The notes under the pieces are model-generated. The model saw only the letters and a list, made by a program, of their open reading frames with translations, searched no databases and was not told where the DNA came from. DNA of 64,000 nt, taken from positions 682,001-746,000 of the forward strand of contig CAVZSC010000030.1 of NCBI GenBank assembly GCA_963777755.1, in the 5' to 3' direction. Below are positions 17,839 to 26,127 of this stretch, piece by piece. The translations under genes and the position numbers were made by a program. Position 1 is the first letter of the stretch, and the number at the start of each line of letters is the position of its first letter. Source of the stretch: DATFWC01 sp963777755 (GTDB lineage Bacteria; Pseudomonadota; Alphaproteobacteria; Rhizobiales; Xanthobacteraceae).

Positions 17839-19299
17839 CTAGAGCCCGAGCACGCGTTTGCAATACGCGTTGCGGAAGACGCCGTCGCGATCGCGCTTGC
17901 GGCAGATCTCGCGGAACGTCTCGAGGTTGGGATAGAGCCGGGCGATGTCCACCGCGTTCAACGGAAAATGCTTGCCCCAATGCAGCCGCGCGCCGAACAG
18001 CTTGTTCATCGCGCGTGCGAGCCAGGCGCAGAACTCGTAATAGGGCCGCCGCTGTTCCGGCGTCAGATAGGTGAAGACGGAGATCGAATAGTAGGTCTCG
18101 GCGCCGCTCGCCATGGAGATCAGCGTGTCCTCGGGCGGGATGCGGCGGAAGAAGAACGGATAGTGGTGCACGTAGGTGCCGGTGTGGCGGATGAGCGCGC
18201 CGTAGAGCTTGCTGAGGTTGAGCGTCGTCTCGAGCGCCTGCGGGACCGACGCGGTCTCCCCGGCGAACACCGCGGTAGCGTGGCGCAACAGCTCGACCGC
18301 CTCGGCGAGGCGCTGCTCGGGCACGAACAGCTCCATCTCCTCGTGGCGGAACAGGTGATGCGCCATCGTCAACGCGTGCGCGGCGTCGTCCACGTGCGCA
18401 ACGCCGGTGATGAAGAAATGGGGCGCGAGCCGCAGCAGCCCCTTCACGGCAGAGTCACCGAGCCAAAGCGCCGCCTTGATGCCGAGATGAAACGCCACGT
18501 CGACGAACGCCGCATTGACGGCGCGGAAGAAGCCCTGCTTGAGTCGCTCGGCGAGGGTGAGGCTGCGTGCGTCGAGCGCGCGGCGCTCCCACGCCACGTA
18601 GGTCCAGGCGTAGGGCAGCAGGATGAACTGGGTCAGCGGCCGCTCCCGCGTGCCGGCGAGGAGCTCGTCGAGGGTCGCATAGCGCCGCACCGTGTCTTCG
18701 ACCAGGTAGCGCGGGATGGTCGACATCTCGACCGAGAGGATGATCCCCAGGCAGCCGAGCGCGCAGCGTGCCGCCTTCAGCTCATCGCCGTCGCGGCAGG
18801 TGACGATCACGGGCTGGCCGGCCGCATCGTAGGTGGCGAGGCGAACGGCCGAGACAAAATGGGACAGGCCCGGCTTGCCGGAACCGTGGGTGCCGGTCGA
18901 GATCGCGCCGGAGATCGTCTGGCGGGTGATGGCGCCGAGCGTCGGCAGCGTCACATCACCCGCGGCGCGCAGCCGCTCGAGGATCTCGCCAAGACGGCAG
19001 CCGGCGCCGATTTCGGCAAAGCCCTGGCCGTCGCGGACGAAGGCGCGCACCTCGGCGAACCGGCTCATGTCGAGCACCACGTCGGCACCGGTCGCGACCT
19101 CGCTCCAGGAATGCCCGGCGCCGAGCGCACGGATGCGATCCTCGCGATGGCGGGCCAGGAGGGCGAGCACCTCCTCCTCGTTCTGCGGCTGGTGGAATTT
19201 GGCCTCGAAGGCCTGGTTGCCGCCGAAATTCGTCCACGGGCGGCGTTCGCCGTCCTGCGCGGGTTCAGCGGGTCCTGCGGCCACGTCCGTCTCCCCCAT
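17839..19299 (-). CDS. FAD-linked oxidase, D-arabinono-1,4-lactone/L-gulonolactone oxidase type
   Basis: 486 residues. N-terminal PCMH-type FAD domain: WTNFGGNQ, RALGAGHSWSEVATGADVVLDM, GCRLGEILERLR, and TISGAISTGTHGSGKPG, in which the His of GTHG is the usual site of covalent FAD in this family. The C-terminal ALO domain ends with LHWGKHFPL and RDRDGVFRNAYCKRVLG, both typical. Such enzymes oxidise aldonolactones with oxygen. A bacterial role here is unknown. It starts at ATG 19299, just after a stretch divergent from the small lysine-rich protein gene. Confidence 0.9.
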   Translation of the reverse strand: MGETDVAAGPAEPAQDGERRPWTNFGGNQAFEAKFHQPQNEEEVLALLARHREDRIRALGAGHSWSEVATGADVVLDMSRFAEVRAFVRDGQGFAEIGAGCRLGEILERLRAAGDVTLPTLGAITRQTISGAISTGTHGSGKPGLSHFVSAVRLATYDAAGQPVIVTCRDGDELKAARCALGCLGIILSVEMSTIPRYLVEDTVRRYATLDELLAGTRERPLTQFILLPYAWTYVAWERRALDARSLTLAERLKQGFFRAVNAAFVDVAFHLGIKAALWLGDSAVKGLLRLAPHFFITGVAHVDDAAHALTMAHHLFRHEEMELFVPEQRLAEAVELLRHATAVFAGETASVPQALETTLNLSKLYGALIRHTGTYVHHYPFFFRRIPPEDTLISMASGAETYYSISVFTYLTPEQRRPYYEFCAWLARAMNKLFGARLHWGKHFPLNAVDIARLYPNLETFREICRKRDRDGVFRNAYCKRVLGL

Positions 19300-19457
19300 C
19301 CTGGCCTGTCTGGCGGAAGCCAGTACCCCGCAATCCGGTCAATTCTTCGTCGTCGCAACGAATTCGCCCGTTGGATGCAATCGAGATTTCTGCGAATGCT
19401 CTCCCCTGGCGTGGTATGATCATGCTTTCAGCCACGCTCTACAGGAGGAGGACCGCC

Positions 19458-19610
19458 ATGGCCAAGGGGCAGATGAGAAGCAACAAGGAAAAGAAGAAGC
19501 CGAAGGCAGATCACAACAAGAAGAAGAAGGGTAGCGTCGCGCCGTCGCCATTCGCGGCGACCCAGGCCAAGACACAGCCCGGCTCCGCCTACGGCAAGAA
19601 AGGCGGCTGA
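19458..19610 (+). CDS. 50-residue lysine-rich small protein
   Basis: ATG 19458 sits 6 bases after a very strong ribosome site (AGGAGGAGG). The product starts MAKGQMRSNKEKKKPKAD, has several Lys runs, then a less charged half (SPFAATQAKTQ) and ends GKKGG. It is hydrophilic, strongly basic and probably disordered, like nucleic-acid-associated small proteins. Similar short proteins occur in many rhizobial genomes as conserved hypotheticals. I know no function. The longer in-frame start at 19371 lacks a ribosome site. Confidence 0.75.
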   Translation: MAKGQMRSNKEKKKPKADHNKKKKGSVAPSPFAATQAKTQPGSAYGKKGG

Positions 19611-19695
19611 ACCGGCGCGGCCAGAGCCGGCCGGCCAACCCAGGTGCCGGCGTGCGGCAGGGCTTGGCCTGCCGCCGCCACGATTATGGCTGCCG

Positions 19696-20529
19696 TCAAT
19701 TCGTCGCCGGGGGCGCCACCGCCGCGTCGGGCTGGTTGGAGCGCTTGAGCGCCTCTGCGACGAAGCCGGACGCCTTCATCTCCTCGACGAAGCCGCGCAG
19801 GTACTTGGCGGCTGCCTCGCGGCCCTTGGGCGTGCCCATGGCCTGCTGGATCTCCATGAAGCGGCCGTCCATCACCCGCACGTTGGAGTTGGTCTTGGCG
19901 TAGGCGACCAGCGGCTGCTTCACGCCCGCCGCCACCTCGAGCTTCTCGGCAAAGAACAGGTCGATCATCGCCCGGCCGCCGCCGGTCGCCGCGCGCACCA
20001 GCTCGGCGTTCTTGAGCGTGCGGGTGAGATAGAGGTCGTAGGCCGATCCGCGGCCGACCGCGATGCGCACGCCCGGACGGTCCACGTCGGCGACCGCCTT
20101 CAGCGGCGAGTCCTTGAGCACCATGTAGGTGCCCTCGATGATGACATAGGGCGCGGTGAAATCGATCTCGGCGGCGCGCACCGGCTCGACCGCCAGGAAG
20201 GCGATGTCCCAGGTGCCGGTCTTGAGCGCCTCGAACACCTTGCCGGCCGCCTCGAATTGGGTGAACTCGAGCGGGACGCCGAGGCGCTTCGCCAGCTCGC
20301 GCGCCAGATCGACGGTGACGCCGCGCACCTCGCCGCTCGCGTCCTTCTGCACCAGGACGGAGTTGCCGAGATTGAGGGCCGCGCGCAGCTTGCCGGTGGG
20401 GGCGAAATCCTTCACGACGTCGGACGGGACAGTGCTCACGATATTGCCTCTTTGTTCGCCGGTCGCCTGCGCGTAAACGTTGAGCGATCCGGCCAATATG
20501 ATCATCGCCATGTAGACGATTGCGTGCAT
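19696..20529 (-). CDS. Orphan periplasmic binding protein, amino-acid type (SBP family 3)
   Basis: 277 residues with signal peptide (MHAIVYMAMIILAGSLNVYAQA) and GGGAGGAAA as ribosome site. Family 3 features: LRAALNLGNSVLVQKDASGEVRGVTVDLARELAKRLGVPLEF, TGTWDIAFLAVEPVRAAEIDFTAPYVIIEGTYMV. It should bind an amino acid or similar small polar ligand. No permease or ATPase gene is near, so it works with a distant transporter, a receptor, or alone. Confidence 0.87.
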   Translation of the reverse strand: MHAIVYMAMIILAGSLNVYAQATGEQRGNIVSTVPSDVVKDFAPTGKLRAALNLGNSVLVQKDASGEVRGVTVDLARELAKRLGVPLEFTQFEAAGKVFEALKTGTWDIAFLAVEPVRAAEIDFTAPYVIIEGTYMVLKDSPLKAVADVDRPGVRIAVGRGSAYDLYLTRTLKNAELVRAATGGGRAMIDLFFAEKLEVAAGVKQPLVAYAKTNSNVRVMDGRFMEIQQAMGTPKGREAAAKYLRGFVEEMKASGFVAEALKRSNQPDAAVAPPATN

Positions 20530-20572
20530 GAATTTCCTCCCGCTGCCCCGGGACGGTCGAGGGGCTTATAAC

Positions 20573-20641
20573 GCATGTTCCGGCGAAAGCCTGCCCCCGA
20601 CCTGATCGGGGGCGTGTAGCGGTTCGCCGATAAGAACATGC
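20573..20641. repeat. 69-base repeat, left copy of an inverted pair
   Basis: Begins GCATGTTCCGGCGAAAGCC and ends CGCCGATAAGAACATGC. Its reverse complement matches 21715-21783 with only about eight differences. Each copy is itself imperfectly palindromic at its ends (GCATGTTC/GAACATGC). The pair encloses the alpha/beta hydrolase gene. Confidence 0.85.
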
Positions 20642-20655
20642 ACCGCTAAAGAAGA

Positions 20656-20698
20656 CCAGAGCATGTCCCGATTTCAAGCTGAACGGGACATGCTCTGG
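20656..20698. repeat. Perfect 15-bp inverted repeat
   Basis: Arms CCAGAGCATGTCCCG (20656-20670) and CGGGACATGCTCTGG (20684-20698) with a 13-base loop. It lies between the left 69-base repeat and the start of the hydrolase gene at 20809. It could be an operator or another intergenic palindrome. Confidence 0.8.
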
Positions 20699-20808
20699 TT
20701 GCGCCGGACTTTCGGCTTTCCGTACTTGCAATTCAACCCTCCTGTTGGGACCATGGCGGTCCTCGTCCCACCTCCGGCACGCGCCGCGCACCGACCTCGA
20801 GCCCGAAC

Positions 20809-21633
20809 ATGACGACCGACCCCGTCGATGCCCGCTCGCGCTTCGCCCGTTCGACGATCTCGCTTGCCGGCATCGAGCTCGAGCTGTTCGCGGGCGGCGA
20901 CGGTGCGCCGCTTGGCGGCCGCAGGCCGCTTCTGTTCCTGCACGGTGCGCAGGGCGTGCTGCCGGCGCGCGGCTTCCTGGAGGCGCTCGCGAGCGAGCGC
21001 CGCGTCATCGCGCCGTCGCATCCCGGCTTCGGCCGGTCGGCGCTGCCCGACTGGCTCGACCGCGCCGAGGACATCGCCCGCGTCTACCTCGAGCTGATGG
21101 ACCAGCTGAAGCTCGAGCGGGTCGACGTACTCGGCTGCTCGGTGGGCGGCTGGATCGCGGCCGACCTCGCCAGCACGGCGCCGGAACGCGTGCGTCGCCT
21201 GGTCCTGGTCGGACCGGTCGGCGTGAAAGTCGGGCCGGCCGAGCGGTTGGATATTCCCGACATTTTCGCCATGCCTCAGGACAAGCTCAATCGCCTTGTC
21301 TACCACGATCCGGACAAGCACCGCCCCGACTTCGCGGCGATGTCAGACGAGGATGTCACCGTCGTTGTGCGCAACCGCGAGACGCTCGCCCTCATCACCT
21401 GGGAGCCGTACATGCACGATCCCAAGCTCAAGCACCGGCTCCACCGCGCCGGCATGCCGACGCTGTTCGTGCGCGGCGCCAGCGACGGGCTGGTGTCGGC
21501 CGAGTATCTCACCGCCTATGCGGCGCTCCTTCCCGATGCGCGCATCGAGACGATCGACGAAGCCGGACACGCGCCGCAGGTCGAGCAGCCCGAACGGCTC
21601 GCCGCGTCCGTGCTGAAATTCCTCAATTCGTGA
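20809..21633 (+). CDS. Alpha/beta hydrolase
   Basis: 274 residues. The fold shows an oxyanion strand-turn LLFLHGAQG, nucleophile elbow GCSVGG with Ser111, an acid in RGASDGLV and the catalytic His in EAGHAPQVEQPE, all in the order of C-C bond and ester hydrolases. It is followed by an LLM flavin enzyme and a TRAP transporter on the same strand, which suggests a small catabolic set: uptake, oxygenation, hydrolysis. It is enclosed by two 69-base inverted repeats. The start lacks a clear ribosome site but suits the alignment. The specific reaction is unknown. Confidence 0.88.
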   Translation: MTTDPVDARSRFARSTISLAGIELELFAGGDGAPLGGRRPLLFLHGAQGVLPARGFLEALASERRVIAPSHPGFGRSALPDWLDRAEDIARVYLELMDQLKLERVDVLGCSVGGWIAADLASTAPERVRRLVLVGPVGVKVGPAERLDIPDIFAMPQDKLNRLVYHDPDKHRPDFAAMSDEDVTVVVRNRETLALITWEPYMHDPKLKHRLHRAGMPTLFVRGASDGLVSAEYLTAYAALLPDARIETIDEAGHAPQVEQPERLAASVLKFLNS

Positions 21634-21641
21634 TGCTACAT

Positions 21642-21694
21642 CCATTTCCGATCGAACTGAAATCGCATCTCTCCAGCCATTCGATCGGAAATGG
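21642..21694 (+). repeat. Perfect 15-bp inverted repeat after the hydrolase gene
   Basis: CCATTTCCGATCGAA (21642-21656) pairs with TTCGATCGGAAATGG (21680-21694) over a 23-base loop, starting 8 bases after the hydrolase stop. It could act as a transcript 3' end, although no T tract follows. Confidence 0.75.
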
Positions 21695-21714
21695 CTGTGA
21701 GACTCTTGCTTGGC

Positions 21715-21783
21715 GCATGTTCTTATCGGCGAACCGGTACCCACCCCCGATCAAGTCGCGGGCAGGCTTTCGCCGGAACATGC
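21715..21783. repeat. 69-base repeat, right copy of an inverted pair
   Basis: Inverted copy of 20573-20641. It ends 24 bases before the LLM gene. Units with these ends (GCATGTT...CCGGAACATGC, with an internal AACCGGT-like word) resemble interspersed palindromes of alphaproteobacteria. No transposase or target duplication is visible. Confidence 0.85.
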
Positions 21784-21807
21784 GCAACGGTTGCCGGGAG
21801 CTGACCG

Positions 21808-22998
21808 ATGAAAGCGTGGCATTTCAGCGAGAACGCCTATCCGTACCTGCCGCCGGCGGACGAGTACGAATTGATCCGCGTCAACCTGCCGAACCGGAAT
21901 TACGACCCCGACAAGGGCGCGGCGCTGTACGACCGCTTCCTCGACGAGTGGCTGATCGCCGAGGACGAGGGCATGGAGATCATGCTCAACGAGCATCACC
22001 AGACGGCGACCTGCGTCGATCCCGCGGCCCCCATCGTGCTCGGCGCCCTGGCGCGCCTGTCGAAGAAGGCGCGCCTCCTGATTCTCGGCAACCCTGTGGC
22101 CAACCGCCGCCAGCCGGTGCGGGTCGCCGAGGAGATGGCGCTGGTGGACGTACTGTCGCGCGGCCGGCTCGAGTGCGGCTTCGTGCGCGGCGTTCCGTAC
22201 GAGGTCCTGCCCGCCAACAGCAATCCGGTGCGCATGAACGAGCGGCAGTGGGAAGCCATGGACCTGATCATCCGGGCGTGGACCAACCACGACGGCCCGT
22301 TCAGCCACGAAGGGCGGTTCTTCCACCACCGCAACGTCAACATCTGGCCGCGGCCGTATCAGCAGCCGCATCCGCCGATCTGGGTGAGCACGACCACCCC
22401 GGGCGGCGCCGAGCGCGTGGGCACGCGCGGCTATGTGCAGGCGACCTTCCTCACCGGTTATCGCGCGACCCCGGCGATCTTCGATGCCTACCGCAAGGGC
22501 TGGCGCGAGGCGGGGCTTGGGCAGGACGTGCCGGTGAACCGCCTCGCCTATGCGGCCCTCGTCTATGCGGGCGAGACCGAGGCGAAAGCGCGCGCCGGGG
22601 CCGAGAAGCTCATGTGGTACATGACGGCCAACAAGGTGCCGCCCCACTTCGCCTATCCGCCCGGCTACATGCCGATTCCCGCGCAGGTGCGCATCCTGCG
22701 CGGCGCCGCCCTCGACCAGCACGCGGCGTTGAAAAACATGATGAACGTGGATGCGCTGATCGAGGCCGGCATCCTGATGGCCGGCACGCCCGACAAGGTG
22801 TTCCAGCAGATCAAGACTTTCTACCACCACGTCGGCGGCTTCGGGCATCTGCTGATCATGGGCCAGGCCGGCTTCCTCGAGCATGACGACACGGTGCACG
22901 GGATCCGCACCTTCGCGCGGGAAGTCTATCCGCGCCTGAAGGAAGAGTTTCCCGACACGATGATCTCCGGCGTTCGCCAGGAACGCGTGGTGGCGTAA
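21808..22998 (+). CDS. LLM-class flavin-dependent oxidoreductase (luciferase-like)
   Basis: 396 residues from ATG 21808, ribosome site GGGAG. Family motifs: EDEGMEIMLNEHHQTATC, RLLILGNPVANRRQPVRVAEEMALVDVLSRGRLECGFVRG, HPPIWVSTTTPGGAERVG. It is unlike the LLM protein at 16.8 kb in length and detail. It should use reduced FMN to oxygenate a substrate. It is followed by TRAP transporter genes 36 bases downstream, so the substrate may be the transported compound. Confidence 0.9.
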   Translation: MKAWHFSENAYPYLPPADEYELIRVNLPNRNYDPDKGAALYDRFLDEWLIAEDEGMEIMLNEHHQTATCVDPAAPIVLGALARLSKKARLLILGNPVANRRQPVRVAEEMALVDVLSRGRLECGFVRGVPYEVLPANSNPVRMNERQWEAMDLIIRAWTNHDGPFSHEGRFFHHRNVNIWPRPYQQPHPPIWVSTTTPGGAERVGTRGYVQATFLTGYRATPAIFDAYRKGWREAGLGQDVPVNRLAYAALVYAGETEAKARAGAEKLMWYMTANKVPPHFAYPPGYMPIPAQVRILRGAALDQHAALKNMMNVDALIEAGILMAGTPDKVFQQIKTFYHHVGGFGHLLIMGQAGFLEHDDTVHGIRTFAREVYPRLKEEFPDTMISGVRQERVVA

Positions 22999-23034
22999 CG
23001 CGAGCGCCCGCGACTGCAGCCGACGCAGGCCCAG

Positions 23035-23550
23035 ATGGCTTCGCTTGCCTCATATCTCGGCGAATTGCACGATCGCCTGACCCGGGCCGGCTTTGCGCTG
23101 GCGGCAATCCTGGTCGGCCTGATCGCGGCGGCATTCTGCTACGAGGTGGTGGTGCGCTATTTCTTCGGCGCGCCGACCGCCTGGACCTACGACGTCGGCT
23201 GCTACTTCCTGGCGGCGGTGATCTTCCTTGCCGTGCCGGACATGACGCGCCGCAATGCCCACATCCACGTCAACCTCCTGTCCGAACGGCTGGCGCCGGG
23301 GCAGGCGCGCATCCTCGGTGTCGCCATCGCGTTGCTGGCGGCCGGCGCCTGCCTGACCGCAACGTGGATCACCGGCAGCGAGACCTGGCGCCAGTACGAT
23401 CAGAACGTCTCGACCATCTCGGCCCTGCCGATCCCGAAATGGTGGGTGTCTGTCTTCATTCCCTACGGGATGCTGAGCTCGGCGCTCTACTTCCTGCGCC
23501 ATCTCGGCGCCGGCAAAGGCCAAACGCTGCCGATTGGAGGTCCGCCGTGA
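23035..23550 (+). CDS. TRAP transporter small permease subunit (DctQ type)
   Basis: 171 residues with four membrane helices. The family block YEVVVRYFFGAPTAWTYDVGCYFLAAVIFLAV followed by RRNAHIHVNLL is typical of DctQ, as is PIPKWWVSVFIPYGM near the end. It supports the large permease in sodium-driven uptake. Its stop overlaps the GTG start of the next gene. Confidence 0.92.
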   Translation: MASLASYLGELHDRLTRAGFALAAILVGLIAAAFCYEVVVRYFFGAPTAWTYDVGCYFLAAVIFLAVPDMTRRNAHIHVNLLSERLAPGQARILGVAIALLAAGACLTATWITGSETWRQYDQNVSTISALPIPKWWVSVFIPYGMLSSALYFLRHLGAGKGQTLPIGGPP

Positions 23551-24860
23551 CCTGGTGGGTCGCCCTGTCGGGCGGGATGGTGCTGTTGCTCGCGCTGTTC
23601 CTCGCCGGCGTGCCGATCTTCGTCGCCTTCGTGGTGCTCAACGTGCTCGGCGTGTTCGTGCTGTTCGGCGCGTCCGGCTTCGGGCTGTTCGCCAACAGCA
23701 TCTATTCGACCGCCACGCTCGGGGCGCTGTCGGCGGTGCCGCTGTTCATCGTCATGGGCGAGATCCTGTTCCGCTCCGGCGCCATGGAGGTCCTGTTCGA
23801 CTCGCTCGACCGGCTGATCGGGCGCATCCGCGGCCGCCAATACGTGCTGTGCATCGTGCTCTCCGCGATCCTCGGGGCGTTGTCGGGGGCCGCCATGGCG
23901 GTCGCCGGCCTGCTCGGGCGCTCGCTCTTCCCCACCATGCGCCGGCGCGGCTACGACACCCAGTTCTCGGCCGGCACGATCCTGGCCGGCGCGAGCCTCG
24001 ACCCGATCATTCCGCCGAGCGTCCTTGCGGTGATCATTGCGACGCTTGCCGACATCTCGGCCGGCAAGATGCTGATCGCCGGCATCCTGCCCGGGCTCAT
24101 GCTCACCGGCATGTTCCTCGTTTATGTCATCCTTCGCGTCCGCTTCGAGCCGTCGCTCGCACCCGACATCGCCGCCGACATCGTCGACCGCAAGGGCGGC
24201 AGCGCCGTGATGGCGCTGGTGCGCATGATCCCATCCTGCTTCGTGTTCTTCATGGTGATGGGCCTCATCATGCTGGGCGTCGCGACGCCGACCGAAGCCG
24301 CCGCAACCGGGGTCGCGGGTGCCATCATCCTCGCCGCCTGCTACGGCGGCCTGTCTCGGCGCATGCTGTGGGAGGCGCTCTCGTCCGCCGCGACGGTCGC
24401 TTCGCTCCTGCTCATCATCATGTGCTCGGCGGTGATGTTCAGCCAACTCCTGACCTTCACGGGGGCGACCCGCGCGTTGGGTCAGTTCGTCGTCGGCCTG
24501 GAGCTGCCGGCCGCGCTCATGCTGTTCGCCATGATGGCGCTGCCGTTCGTCCTCTTCATGTTTCTCGACCAGGTCGCCCTGATGCTGGTGCTGATCCCGA
24601 TCTACCAGCCGATCCTGAAGATCTACGAGTTCGACCCGATCTGGTTCTGGACCTTGTTCCTGGTGGTGGCGACGGTCGGCGGCCTCACGCCGCCGTTCGG
24701 CTACGTGCTGTTCGCGCTGAAAAGCGCCGCGCCTGACGTGCCGATGACCACGATCTTCCGCGCCTCGTGGCCGTTCGTGTGGATCATCTGCGCCGGCATG
24801 CTGATCATGGCGCTGGTGCCCGACATCATCACGCTGCTGCCGCGGCTGATGGCGAAGTGA
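23547..24860 (+). CDS. TRAP transporter large permease subunit (DctM type)
   Basis: 437 residues from GTG 23547 (GTGA overlap with the dctQ stop, GGAGG 6 bases before). About twelve membrane helices. Motifs: AVPLFIVMGEILFRSG, GALSGAAMAVAGLLGRSLFP, AGASLDPIIPPSVLAVIIATLADISAGKMLIAGILPGL, and GVATPTEAAATGVAGA. It is the substrate channel of the TRAP importer. The binding-protein gene is not in this operon but lies just downstream on the opposite strand. Confidence 0.94.
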   Translation: MTWWVALSGGMVLLLALFLAGVPIFVAFVVLNVLGVFVLFGASGFGLFANSIYSTATLGALSAVPLFIVMGEILFRSGAMEVLFDSLDRLIGRIRGRQYVLCIVLSAILGALSGAAMAVAGLLGRSLFPTMRRRGYDTQFSAGTILAGASLDPIIPPSVLAVIIATLADISAGKMLIAGILPGLMLTGMFLVYVILRVRFEPSLAPDIAADIVDRKGGSAVMALVRMIPSCFVFFMVMGLIMLGVATPTEAAATGVAGAIILAACYGGLSRRMLWEALSSAATVASLLLIIMCSAVMFSQLLTFTGATRALGQFVVGLELPAALMLFAMMALPFVLFMFLDQVALMLVLIPIYQPILKIYEFDPIWFWTLFLVVATVGGLTPPFGYVLFALKSAAPDVPMTTIFRASWPFVWIICAGMLIMALVPDIITLLPRLMAK

Positions 24861-24874
24861 CGCAAGAATTCTGT

Positions 24875-24985
24875 CTCTCGGTTGTCGTCGCCCGGCTTGA
24901 CCGGGCGACCCAGTAGCCATCGGCTGTGCTTTTAACCGAGAGACCGGGAATACTGGGTCCTCCGCTTGCGCGGAGGATGACAACG
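24875..24985. repeat. Composite palindromic intergenic repeat, second family
   Basis: TCTCTCGGTT (24875-24884) pairs with AACCGAGAGA (24935-24944). ACCCAGTA (24909-24916) pairs with TACTGGGT (24952-24959). Closed hairpins lie at 24891-24907 (GCCCGG/CCGGGC) and 24960-24977 (CCTCCGC/GCGGAGG). It sits between the convergent dctM and dctP genes and could serve as a two-way transcript end. It belongs to a different family from the CTCATCCTGAGG repeats. Confidence 0.8.
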
Positions 24986-25011
24986 GAACGGTTCGGTCGC
25001 GCGACAACGCC

Positions 25012-25986
25012 TCAATACGTCAGCCCCTTGGCCTTGACGACGCCGTAGATCTCCTTCGTCTCCACCGGGCTCTTCTTCTCGGCAAGCTCCCACAGTCCCT
25101 GCGCCCACACCTCGTTGAGCTTCTCCTGGGCCATGCCGACCTTGGTCACCGTCGCGCCGCGCTTCTCCAACTCGGCGATCTCGGCCTGCGCCATGCGGTC
25201 GTATTCCTGGTACCACAGATCCTCCATCTTGCGGCCTTCGTCGCGCAGGATCTTCTTGTCGCCCTCGGACAAGCGATTCCAGGCCGCGAGATTCATCAGG
25301 AAGATCTGGTGCGTGAAGCCGAACGCCGGCTGCGACACGTATTTCGCCACCTCGTACCACTTGACGCCGAGCAGGCCGACCACCGGGCTCGCCGCCCCGT
25401 CGATCACGCCTTTCTCCAGCGCGGTGTAGACCTCCGGGATCGGCAGCACTACCGGCGCGCCGCCGAGCGCGCGGATCAGCGCGTGATAGGACGGAGTGCC
25501 CCGCACCTTGCGGCCCTTGAAATCGCCGTCAGGGCCGACCGGAGCCTTGAGCATGAAGGTGTATCCGTTCTTCGCGTTGATCGCGACCGCGACCACCTTG
25601 AGCCCGAGCTTCTGGTAATGCTTGTCGATCACGTCAAACACGCCGGTGGCGTGGCGCTCCGCCATGGTGCCGCCGAGCGCGTCGAGGCCCATGGAGATAC
25701 CGGTCTGGCCGAAATGGTAGACGCCGTGGGTGAACAGCATCTGGAACGCCCCGGAGGCGACCGGCTGCAACTGCTCGAACGGCGGAACCGTCTCCGGGCC
25801 GTTGAGGACGAACTTGATGTTGCCGTTGCTGGCCTTCTCGACGTTCTTGGCGAACCCCTCGGCGAGCAACGGCACCGCGGGATTGTTGCGGTCCCAGCTG
25901 GTCAGCATCCGCAATTCCAGCGCCGCCGCCGGTGCGGTCGCGATCGCCAGGCCAATAATGGCTCCAGTCCACCAGGCTCCCCGCAT
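25012..25986 (-). CDS. TRAP transporter periplasmic binding protein (DctP type)
   Basis: 324 residues with a signal peptide (MRGAWWTGAIIGLAIATAPAAA). DctP features: LRMLTSWDRNNPAVPLLAEGFAKNVEKASNGNIKFVLNGPETV, KGRKVRGTPSYHALIRALGGAPVVLPIPEVYTALEKGVIDGA, where the Arg of VRG normally salt-bridges a ligand carboxylate. It points towards dctM, convergent rather than co-directional, with a palindromic repeat between. It is most likely the partner of DctQM. The ligand is probably an organic acid. Confidence 0.92.
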   Translation of the reverse strand: MRGAWWTGAIIGLAIATAPAAALELRMLTSWDRNNPAVPLLAEGFAKNVEKASNGNIKFVLNGPETVPPFEQLQPVASGAFQMLFTHGVYHFGQTGISMGLDALGGTMAERHATGVFDVIDKHYQKLGLKVVAVAINAKNGYTFMLKAPVGPDGDFKGRKVRGTPSYHALIRALGGAPVVLPIPEVYTALEKGVIDGAASPVVGLLGVKWYEVAKYVSQPAFGFTHQIFLMNLAAWNRLSEGDKKILRDEGRKMEDLWYQEYDRMAQAEIAELEKRGATVTKVGMAQEKLNEVWAQGLWELAEKKSPVETKEIYGVVKAKGLTY

Positions 25987-26127
25987 TGCATCCTCCCACT
26001 TGCTTGGATTGGCGATTTTCGGACTGCATCATAGGACGATTGAGCCCGCGAAATCACGCGCGAAAGATGGTTGTGCAACGCGCTGCCCGCGCGTGAATCG
26101 AAGCCTTCCATCTGCTAGCGTGACCCC

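Noticed and set aside
20573..21783. Insertion sequence
   Set aside because: Inverted ends exist, but there is no transposase and no target-site duplication could be seen next to either end.
20745..22886. 713-codon plus frame covering the hydrolase, the repeats and part of the LLM gene
   Set aside because: It ignores the clear ribosome sites and catalytic motifs of the two genes in other frames and crosses two palindromic repeats.
23487..25007. 506-codon minus-strand frame across dctM and the following repeat
   Set aside because: It is charged shadow sequence (Arg/Asp/His/Gln runs) and runs through an intergenic palindrome.
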